Assembly (NCBI GenBank): GCA_045106765.1
Contig: JBGCFD010000161.1
Coordinates: 28,324 to 92,323, forward strand
Reading direction: 5' to 3'
DNA length: 64,000 nt
Source: CAJQQY01 sp045106765
Lineage (GTDB): Bacteria; Bacteroidota; Bacteroidia; Chitinophagales; Saprospiraceae
In this document: in pieces, positions 49,888 through 57,119 of the stretch
Layout of the letters: every line of letters starts with the position of its first letter
Position numbering within the stretch: position 1 is the first letter of the stretch
Program-made: the position numbers and the translations under genes
The notes under the pieces: generated by a model
The model's input: only the letters and a program-made list of their open reading frames with translations
The model's database searches: none
What the model was told of the DNA's origin: nothing

Positions 49888-52785
49888 AGATTATTATTGT
49901 TTTTCTCTTTTCTTTCTGCTTCATTTTATTTGAAAGCACAGGCGCTACAACCTGTGTACCAACAATTCACAGAACAAGATGGACTTCCTAGCAACTACTT
50001 GAATTGCCTTTTTCAAGATAGCCAAGGATTTATTTGGATAGGTTCGGATAAAGGTTTGACTCGTTTTGATGGTGTGAATTTTAAGACTTACACGACAGAT
50101 GATGGTTTGTCAGGCAATATGGTTTTGGATATCAAAGAAGATGAATTAGGGCAACTTTGGATAGGAACTTTTGAGCGGGGACTTTGTCGATTTGATGGAA
50201 AAGCGTTTGAATGTTTTGGGAAAAAGTATGGTGTTTCAACCGCTTCAACTCTTTTGATACTCGATGAAAAAACAATACTTTATTCAGAAGGAACAGGAAA
50301 CTTAGCCCAGTTTAATATTGAGAAAAAACAAAGTAAACAACTATTGGATATATCTTTAGACGGTATTTCCAATGCTATAATTCCTGCGTCCAACAATCAA
50401 ATTATCTTTCCTTGTGGCAATCAAATCTTTCGTATTTCAGATGGCGAAAAGGTAGAAGAGATGTTTTTCAAAAAGTATAAAAATATTTTTTTTATAAAAA
50501 AAGGAGTCACCACCTCCGATGGAAAAACATGGTTGTTGGATTCTCATAATGAAGTATTATTGCAAGTTGAAATTATAGCCAGTAAAATCGAAATTATTGA
50601 AATCTTACCTGCCATTAATTTTAATGCAGATTTGCTAGGATTGGATGATTGTTTCATTGCAAATTATATCAAAAATAATACTTACCAATTTATTGATAAA
50701 AAGAGAAAAGTAGTTCGGCAATTTAAAAATCCACACGCAGGTCAAAATGTAGATATATTGTTGGGGAAAGAAAAGCAACTATGGTTAGCGACAGTTGGCT
50801 ATGGATTATTTGTTCAAAAAGGTTATCCATATTTATATCAATTGCCACAACAAAATGGAGCAACTTATGATATTGAAATTTTGGAAAATGGAGATGTTGT
50901 CGTGGGCGGAGACAAAGGAATCTGGCTCTATAATAATGAGCTAAAGTTGTTAGGGTATCAATCAAAAATCAAGCAAGTACGAAGTGTCGAAATGTTGGAT
51001 GGCATCGGAATTAGTGCAGGAACACTTAGTGGCTATACTTATTTTTTTAAGGATGAGAAATCACTTTTGAATATTGCTCCAAAATATAACTTGGTTGTTT
51101 CCTCGGGCGTTTCGGGAATCGTTTCTACTCAAAGTGATGCAGCAATTTTTAGTTCTTATGGAGCAGGATTGCGACTTTTTTCTAATCAAAAATTAAGTGA
51201 TATAGATTTGTTTGCATTACCTAATTTAATGGTGGAAGGTTTATTTAAAACAACGCAAGGCATTTGGGCGACTTCATCGAGTGATGGTGTTTTATTGATG
51301 AGTAAAAATGAAAATCGACTTTTTTCCAAACGAACAGGATTGATTTCTAACAATGTGTACACGGTTTTTGAAGCTACGCCTGACAGCATTTGGATAGGTA
51401 CTGAAAATGGCGCAACACTTTGGAATGGTAAACAAAAAACAACTAATTATCCTACTGTTGATGATTTGGAAAGTAAACGATTTACCGCATTTTTTAAAGA
51501 TAAAAACCAACAGCTCTGGGCTTTTTCAGATAAATATTTATACACGTGGAAACATGAAAGATGGCAAGCGGTCAAAAGTTTGACTTTTCAAAAAATACCA
51601 GAGGGGCGAGTTTATGATGTAGCTTACGATTCGGATTTTCATCGAGTTTTTGTGGCATCTACGACGGGAGCATTTGTTTTGGATTTAGAAAAAATGGAAC
51701 CGATGACTGCTCCAATTAATTTTGTTTTGGAATCAGTTGAAAGTAAATTTTGGGTTTTGGATACTCAAAAAATTAATATCCTTGATGCTGAAAATAATTC
51801 TATTCGAGTCAGTTTTTCCTTACCAAGTTACACTCGCTCGACAAACAATAGTTGTTATTTTCGTTTTTTGGAAGATGGAGATTCTTGGACAAAAGCAACG
51901 GAACCTTCGTCTTTTCAAATTGAAAATTTATCATCAGGGAATTATATATTGCAAGTGATGACAGCTAATCCAAATGGAGTAGTAGGAGATATTCAGACGA
52001 TTGCAAAGTTTAAAATTCTACCTCCAGTTTGGTTGCGTTGGTGGGCGATAATTTTAGAAATCCTCTTAGGTGTCGCCTTGGTTGGAGGAATCGTTGCATG
52101 GTATTTTCGAAGAAAAAATAAACAACGATTGGCTGCGCTAAAAATAGAACGCGAACTCCAAATTGAACGCGAACGAATTTCTCGAGACCTCCACGATAAC
52201 ATCGGTGCGCAACTCACGAACATCACATACAAACTAGATTTGGCTGCTCATCAATCCAAAAATGAAAAAGATATTCAAGTGATTGGAAATGTAAGCGACG
52301 ACACTCGAAACACGATGAAGCTTTTGCGAGATACAATTTGGGCATTGCAAAAAAAAGAATTTTCCATCAATGATTTAGCGAATAAATTGCAAGCTTATGT
52401 AGCTAGATTGGAAGGAATTGATGTCAAGTTTCAGGTCAAAAAAAATATTAAAAATGATTGGATGATTTCCTCAAAAGAAGTTTTGCATTTGTTTCGAATC
52501 ATTCAAGAAGCGATTCAAAATATTATCAAACATGCAGAAGCATCGCAAGCTGATATTATATTTAGAGTAAAAAATCAGCAATTAGAAATTCTAATTTTGG
52601 ACAATGGAAAAGGATTGGAGCTCAAAAATGAAGTTGGTATCTCGAATTATGGATTGGAAAATATGGCATTTCGAGCGAATGAAATTGGAGCTAAATTTTT
52701 TATCGAAAAAAATAAACCACAAGGGACTTGTATAAAAATTTTAAAAAGTAAAATAGGGGAATCACCCGATAAAATCTCGATTTAA
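49879..52785 (+). CDS. Two-component sensor histidine kinase with propeller sensor
   Basis: A 968-residue membrane sensor. Signal peptide LLLFFSFLSASFYLKA at the start. Residues ~25-620 are a two-component-regulator propeller (reg_prop): LPSNYLNCLFQDSQGFIWIG, TRFDGVNFKTYTTDDGL, DELGQLWIGTFERGL and later copies, then a YYY-like strand region before the membrane helix (WAIILEILLGVALVGGIVAW, ~residues 717-736). Next is a coiled segment and HisKA_3 with phospho-acceptor His772 in RISRDLHDNIGAQL. The HATPase_c domain shows an N-box (IIQEAIQNIIKHAEAS), a G1 box (LDNGKGLEL) and NYGLENMAFRA. It should phosphorylate the response regulator encoded 27 bases downstream. Signal unknown; propellers of this class often sense polysaccharides or their fragments. 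Confidence 0.9.
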   Translation: MVIRLLLFFSFLSASFYLKAQALQPVYQQFTEQDGLPSNYLNCLFQDSQGFIWIGSDKGLTRFDGVNFKTYTTDDGLSGNMVLDIKEDELGQLWIGTFERGLCRFDGKAFECFGKKYGVSTASTLLILDEKTILYSEGTGNLAQFNIEKKQSKQLLDISLDGISNAIIPASNNQIIFPCGNQIFRISDGEKVEEMFFKKYKNIFFIKKGVTTSDGKTWLLDSHNEVLLQVEIIASKIEIIEILPAINFNADLLGLDDCFIANYIKNNTYQFIDKKRKVVRQFKNPHAGQNVDILLGKEKQLWLATVGYGLFVQKGYPYLYQLPQQNGATYDIEILENGDVVVGGDKGIWLYNNELKLLGYQSKIKQVRSVEMLDGIGISAGTLSGYTYFFKDEKSLLNIAPKYNLVVSSGVSGIVSTQSDAAIFSSYGAGLRLFSNQKLSDIDLFALPNLMVEGLFKTTQGIWATSSSDGVLLMSKNENRLFSKRTGLISNNVYTVFEATPDSIWIGTENGATLWNGKQKTTNYPTVDDLESKRFTAFFKDKNQQLWAFSDKYLYTWKHERWQAVKSLTFQKIPEGRVYDVAYDSDFHRVFVASTTGAFVLDLEKMEPMTAPINFVLESVESKFWVLDTQKINILDAENNSIRVSFSLPSYTRSTNNSCYFRFLEDGDSWTKATEPSSFQIENLSSGNYILQVMTANPNGVVGDIQTIAKFKILPPVWLRWWAIILEILLGVALVGGIVAWYFRRKNKQRLAALKIERELQIERERISRDLHDNIGAQLTNITYKLDLAAHQSKNEKDIQVIGNVSDDTRNTMKLLRDTIWALQKKEFSINDLANKLQAYVARLEGIDVKFQVKKNIKNDWMISSKEVLHLFRIIQEAIQNIIKHAEASQADIIFRVKNQQLEILILDNGKGLELKNEVGISNYGLENMAFRANEIGAKFFIEKNKPQGTCIKILKSKIGESPDKISI

Positions 52786-52812
52786 TTTTCTTTATTTTTA
52801 TAAAAAAATCAA

Positions 52813-53466
52813 ATGACTTCGATTGCCATAGTTGACGACAAAAGAGAAATCTGTAAAAACCTTCAGCAGATTTTTAAAATATTTGAAAATATAGAAGTTT
52901 TATTTGTAGCATATGATGGAGAAGAGGTAGTACGAAAAATTCAAACTTTAAGCCCTCGACCACAAGTGATTTTGATGGATATCGAAATGCGAAAAATGGA
53001 TGGGATTGCGGCTACGCAAATTATTAAATCAAATTTCCCAAAAGTAAAAATATTGATGTTGACTGTTTTTGAGCAAGAGGATAAAATTTTTCAAGCTATC
53101 CAAGCAGGTGCTGATGGTTATTTGCTCAAGGACGAAAAACCTAAAAAAATTGTAGAGGCAATTGAAAATGTTTTGGAAGGACGAATGCCGATGTCTCCCA
53201 TCGTCGCTGCAAAAACGTTGGCATTTCTACGCAATCCATCTCCTCAATCTCAACTCAAAAATCCAAAAGATTTTAAATTGACGAAAAGGGAAATAGAAAT
53301 TTTGGAATTGCTTTCCTTTGGGAAAAGCTATCAAGTGATTGGGGAAGAATTATTTATCTCCTACAAAACAGTCAGTAGCCATGTGGAAAATATTTATCGA
53401 AAATTAGATGTGCATTCGAAGGTGGAAGCTTCTATGTTGGCGATGAAAAATAAGTGGTTTGAGTAA
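52813..53466 (+). CDS. NarL/FixJ-type response regulator
   Basis: A 217-residue regulator. The receiver domain has IVDDKREI, the phospho-acceptor Asp56 in ILMDIEMRKMDG, a Thr switch in LMLTVFEQED and Lys in GYLLKDEKPKK. The C-terminal LuxR-type HTH is LTKREIEILELLSFGKSYQV with ISYKTVSSHVENIYRKLDVH. It follows the propeller kinase gene by 27 bases and is surely its partner. The stop codon TAA (53464-53466) lies in the GTAAGTC repeat at 53463-53486. Its targets are not visible; the neighbouring exported-protein genes are candidates only by proximity. Confidence 0.93.
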   Translation: MTSIAIVDDKREICKNLQQIFKIFENIEVLFVAYDGEEVVRKIQTLSPRPQVILMDIEMRKMDGIAATQIIKSNFPKVKILMLTVFEQEDKIFQAIQAGADGYLLKDEKPKKIVEAIENVLEGRMPMSPIVAAKTLAFLRNPSPQSQLKNPKDFKLTKREIEILELLSFGKSYQVIGEELFISYKTVSSHVENIYRKLDVHSKVEASMLAMKNKWFE

Positions 53467-53486
53467 GTCGAGTTTCTAAAACTGAT
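53463..53486 (+). repeat. GTAAGTC dispersed repeat, copy E
   Basis: GTAAGTCGAGTTTCTAAAAC then TGAT. Its TAA is the stop codon of the upstream response-regulator gene. It pairs as an inverted repeat with copy F, giving an ~74-base terminator-like structure between convergent genes. Confidence 0.75.
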
Positions 53487-53512
53487 TGTGTTTGAAGGTC
53501 TTACGTTTTTGA

Positions 53513-53536
53513 ATCAAGTTTGGAAACCCGACTTAC
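53513..53536 (-). repeat. GTAAGTC dispersed repeat, copy F
   Basis: On the minus strand GTAAGTCGGGTTTCCAAAC then TTGAT. Its TAA (53533-53535) is the stop codon of the minus-strand response regulator. It is the facing partner of copy E. Confidence 0.75.
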
Positions 53537-54186
53537 GCTAGCCCATTCTTAATTGCAAATTTTATTAACCCCACCACCTTATTCACGCTCAGCTTTTTCA
53601 TGATATTTTGCCGATGAGTATCAATAGTTCTTGGACTTAAAAATAAATGCTCTGCAATTTCTTTATTGGAAAAACCCTCCGCAATTTGTTTGAGCACTTC
53701 AATTTCTCTTTCCGTCAAAAGACTCAACAATACATTTTTATTTTGAGTCTGTTCAGGAATAATGATTTCATTTGGTTGCGCCAGAACCATAGTTACATCT
53801 GTAGAAAAATATTTTTTATTATTTTTTATGGTTTGAACGGCATTGATAACTTCTTCCTTGCTGGAGTTTTTCAACAAATAGCCTTCCACTCCAAGTTTGA
53901 CTAAATGTTGAATAATTGATTTTTCGTAGTGCAAGGAAAGAATGATAATTTTTATTTCAGGATAATTTTTTTTGAATTCTTGCGCCGCGACCATTCCATT
54001 CATCACCGGCATATCTATATCCATAACAATAATTTCAGGGGAGAGCACACGAGCAATTTGTAAGGCATCACGACCATTATTTGCCTCTCCACATATTTCG
54101 AATTGTTCCTCCGTTTCTAAAATAGAACGCAAGCCATCGATTACAATTTGGTGGTCATCAACTAAGAGTATTTTAGTTTTTTTCAT
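53533..54186 (-). CDS. NarL/FixJ-type response regulator
   Basis: A 217-residue regulator: receiver domain with LLVDDHQIVIDGL, phospho-acceptor Asp56 in IIVMDIDMPVMNG, switch residues in IIILSLHYEKS and Lys in GYLLKNSSKEE; then LuxR HTH LTEREIEVLKQIAEGFSNKE with LSPRTIDTHRQNIMKKLSV. It pairs by position and strand with the TPR kinase encoded upstream on the same strand. The two regulators of the window are of the same length and domain plan but are clearly different proteins (different HTH sequence). The gap to the kinase holds a large inverted repeat, so it may have its own promoter. Stop codon lies in copy F of the GTAAGTC repeat. Confidence 0.92.
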   Translation of the reverse strand: MKKTKILLVDDHQIVIDGLRSILETEEQFEICGEANNGRDALQIARVLSPEIIVMDIDMPVMNGMVAAQEFKKNYPEIKIIILSLHYEKSIIQHLVKLGVEGYLLKNSSKEEVINAVQTIKNNKKYFSTDVTMVLAQPNEIIIPEQTQNKNVLLSLLTEREIEVLKQIAEGFSNKEIAEHLFLSPRTIDTHRQNIMKKLSVNKVVGLIKFAIKNGLA

Positions 54187-54239
54187 AAGATGTTAGGTAT
54201 TCATTTGGCAACTAAATTAAAGGACGATACTTAAGAATT

Positions 54240-54329
54240 ACATACGTTGAAACACGTATTTTGTTAAACGAGACTTTGAAATTAAAAGTAGTAAGAAACA
54301 CTTAGCAAAATACGATTTTCAACGTATGT
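54240..54329. repeat. Near-perfect 24-bp inverted repeat between kinase and regulator
   Basis: Left arm 54240-54263 begins ACATACGTTGAAACACGTA; right arm 54306-54329 (CAAAATACGATTTTCAACG then TATGT) is its reverse complement at all but three or four positions, around a 42-base spacer. Position upstream of the response regulator suggests an operator or a terminator for the kinase gene. Confidence 0.7.
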
Positions 54330-54439
54330 GATTTTCAAATTAAATGGTTGATTTTTGTAAAACATAAATAAAAACGCTACAATTTTAACATCTCATATAA
54401 AGCTGTGATTAAGCCTCAATTAACCAAATGTTTTTTTAT

Positions 54440-56383
54440 TTAAAGTGCAATTCGAACGGTAACTAGTGTTCCGTTTCCAATTGCACTTTCTACATTTACA
54501 GTACCACCAATTGCTCGACTACGATAATTAATATTTGCGATTCCATGTCCAGGTTTATTTTTTTCTAAATCAAACCCACTTCCATTATCTTCTACCACTA
54601 GCACTAGGTTTTTTTTATTTTGAAAAAGTTGAACACCAACTTCCGAAGCTTTGGAATGTTTTAAAATGTTGTTGATCAACTCTTGTGCAATTCGATATAA
54701 TCCAATTTCAATTTTTTCAGGAAACCGATTTTTAATTCCAAAATGTTCAAACTCATGTGTTATTTTGGAAGAGGAAAATGATGTTTCCAACATATCATCT
54801 ATTGCACTAACCAAACCGAATTCTTCCAAAGCACGAGGCATCATTTGATGTGAAATATTACGAACATCGTTGGCAGCATCGTCCAAGACATTGGTCAATT
54901 TGTTTAAAGTGGCAGCATCAGTTTCAGAAGTGTTTTTAACTTTGGAAGCAAGTTGAGACCAAGCCATTTTGAGTCCGCTGAGTTGTTGGCCGATGCCATC
55001 ATGAAGATCTTTTGAAATTCTTTTTCGTTCTTTTTCTTGCGCTTCGATGGTCAGTTGAGTAGTTTGTTCTTGGAAGGCTAATTCTTGTTCCGCCAATTTT
55101 GTTTTTTCCTTTAAATTTCTTCGATTAAATAAAAGTGCGCCAATCAACAGCAATAATAATGTACCCAATCCTAAACCAATTAATTGGCTTTGTTTTTTGC
55201 TGATTGCTAAAGTTTGGATTTCATTTTCACTTTTAAGTTGGAGGTTTTCTTTTTCCTTTTTTTCAGTTTCGTAGCGAGTGTTGAGCTCAGCAATTCTTTC
55301 TGTTTTTTCTATTTCAAAAAGCGTGTCTTTAATTTCTGTAAATGTTTTGTGATGCTTGTAGGCATTGAAGAATTCACCTTTGATTTCATAAATTTCAGAA
55401 AGGGTTAAATTGGCATTTCTAATTTCTTCTTGCGCTTCGATTTCTTCTGCGCGTTGCAAACTTCGTTTAGCAAAATTTTCTGCCTGTTGTATCTTTTCTG
55501 TTTTTAGAAAAATGTCCGCGAGACTATTCATGGTGAAAGCACTTTCTTTTTTGTTATCGTATTTTTCGTACAGTTTTAATGCATCCTCGTGATAGTTTTT
55601 TGCTAATTCAAAATTGCCTAAATTTTTGTGAGCTAGTCCTAAGTTTTCCAAAGCGTACGGAATATATTGTTGGATATTTAATTTCTCAAAACCTTTTAAT
55701 GCTTTTTCAGAATACTCAATTGTTGCTTGATAGTTTTTCATATCTAAATAAACAGAACCAATATTTACCTCGGTGGCAGCTATCCCAAACTCATGTTTTA
55801 TTTCTTCATAAATGGTTAAAGAGCGTTTGTAATATTCAATGACCTTTGGGTAATTTTTTTCTTTTTTATAAACAATTCCAATGTTGTTAGCTGACTGAGC
55901 AATCCCACCTTTATCCCCTAAAGCTTCGTAATATTTCAATGCATCAAAAAGTTGTAACAATGCTTTTTCATTTTGTCCTTTTTGATCAAATACGATTCCG
56001 ATATTATTATATGAGTTAGCAATTTCGAGAGAGTCATTTAATTTTTGAAAAATGACCAATGCTTTTTCTCCATAGTCCAAAGCCTTGTCGAATTCTCCTT
56101 GACCTTCGTAGGTGACTCCGATTCTTTGTAGTGCAACGCCTTCCCATTTTTCCAATTTCAAATTTTGAGAAACGGCCAATGCTTCTTGACAATAAGTTCG
56201 AGCAGCATCTGCATCTTGGAATTTTATTTCATTACAAATTTTTAATAAAGTTTGAACTTTGGATTCACCTTCAAGTGTAGGAAGCACTTTTTTTAAACTA
56301 TCAAGCAAGAGGGGATCTTGTGCAGTAGAAAAATAAGGAAAGGTAAAAAGGAAAAGTAGAATTATGGTTTTTTGATTTGGCAT
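54440..56383 (-). CDS. TPR-containing sensor histidine kinase
   Basis: A 647-residue kinase. Signal peptide ILLFLFTFPYFSTA at residues ~8-21, then about six TPR units in residues ~35-330 (for example LDYGEKALVIFQKLNDSLEI, ALLQLFDALKYYEALGDKG, AKNYHEDALKLYEKYDNKK), a coiled coil, and one membrane helix (LIGLGLGTLLLLLIGALLF, ~400-418). The cytoplasmic part has a second coiled coil, the HisKA_3 box with phospho-acceptor His461 in RISKDLHDGIGQQL, and a HATPase with NNILKHSKAS and VEDNGSGFDL. Architecture (periplasmic TPR sensor, HisKA_3) is common in Bacteroidota. The neighbouring response regulator on the same strand is its probable partner. Ligand unknown. Confidence 0.9.
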   Translation of the reverse strand: MPNQKTIILLFLFTFPYFSTAQDPLLLDSLKKVLPTLEGESKVQTLLKICNEIKFQDADAARTYCQEALAVSQNLKLEKWEGVALQRIGVTYEGQGEFDKALDYGEKALVIFQKLNDSLEIANSYNNIGIVFDQKGQNEKALLQLFDALKYYEALGDKGGIAQSANNIGIVYKKEKNYPKVIEYYKRSLTIYEEIKHEFGIAATEVNIGSVYLDMKNYQATIEYSEKALKGFEKLNIQQYIPYALENLGLAHKNLGNFELAKNYHEDALKLYEKYDNKKESAFTMNSLADIFLKTEKIQQAENFAKRSLQRAEEIEAQEEIRNANLTLSEIYEIKGEFFNAYKHHKTFTEIKDTLFEIEKTERIAELNTRYETEKKEKENLQLKSENEIQTLAISKKQSQLIGLGLGTLLLLLIGALLFNRRNLKEKTKLAEQELAFQEQTTQLTIEAQEKERKRISKDLHDGIGQQLSGLKMAWSQLASKVKNTSETDAATLNKLTNVLDDAANDVRNISHQMMPRALEEFGLVSAIDDMLETSFSSSKITHEFEHFGIKNRFPEKIEIGLYRIAQELINNILKHSKASEVGVQLFQNKKNLVLVVEDNGSGFDLEKNKPGHGIANINYRSRAIGGTVNVESAIGNGTLVTVRIAL

Positions 56384-56648
56384 AGGAGGTAGTTACTTTG
56401 GGAGAATTATTTTCAGAAATCAAAATACGGAATTGATTTTAGAAATTAAAAAAACTATTTGAGGGATTTTATAGAGGGGAAGATATTATTGATTTTGAAG
56501 GCATATGCGATTATTCGAAACGTAAAATTTGCTCGGATCATTTTATAGAATTCTGCGACTTACTCAAATGTGATTATTTTATATTTATATTTATTGTTAT
56601 TCGATTCAAAGCGAAAGGATGGCTTCTTTATTTTTGAGAAAAAATATA

Positions 56649-57119
56649 ATGGAGAACTATAAAAATTATTTAAAGCTAAAACTAATATTGATTTTCTTGA
56701 TACTGGGTTTTCAAAGTCAATCTCAAATTGAGATGAAATTTAATCCTATTTTAGTTTTTTCTGGATATGAAGGTTTTAAAGGTGGATTAGAATATCAAAT
56801 TAATCCAAAATTTGGATTAGAAGCCGAAGGTGTATTTTTAGAAAATGGAAATTACTACCTTTTGCATGGGAAATATTATTTTAAACCAGACCAAGGAACT
56901 GACATTATTTACGTTGGAGTATTTACGGGAGCAGGAGGTCAAAAAAATGAAAACGCTGGACTACTTATAGGAGCGGAAGCAGGTTGTAAAATTTTTCATA
57001 AAAGAAATTTTTTTGGTGAATTTGGGCTTGGAGTTCACTCAGCGTTTAGAAAAATAGAGATTCCTATTTATTACAAATTAGTGGTCGGTTATCGATTTTC
57101 AAGAAAAAAGAAAAATTAA
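56649..57119 (+). CDS. Small predicted outer-membrane protein
   Basis: A 156-residue protein if started at ATG 56649 (MENYKNYLKLKLILIFLILG), which directly precedes a signal peptide; an in-frame ATG 30 bases upstream is possible. The mature part is an eight-stranded barrel-like repeat of Gly and aromatic residues: GYEGFKGGLEYQINPKFGLE, YYLLHGKYYF, TDIIYVGVFTGAGG, IGAEAGCKIFHKRNFFGEFG and the closing KLVVGYRFSRKKK. It overlaps by four bases with the end of the convergent DUF5686 gene. Probably a small OmpW/OmpX-like barrel; no functional hint beyond that. Confidence 0.7.
   Translation: MENYKNYLKLKLILIFLILGFQSQSQIEMKFNPILVFSGYEGFKGGLEYQINPKFGLEAEGVFLENGNYYLLHGKYYFKPDQGTDIIYVGVFTGAGGQKNENAGLLIGAEAGCKIFHKRNFFGEFGLGVHSAFRKIEIPIYYKLVVGYRFSRKKKN

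Noticed and set aside
53467..53532. Ordinary rho-independent terminator only
   Set aside because: The arms are copies of a sequence found elsewhere at gene ends and the centre is long, so it is listed as a repeat pair even though it may also end transcription.
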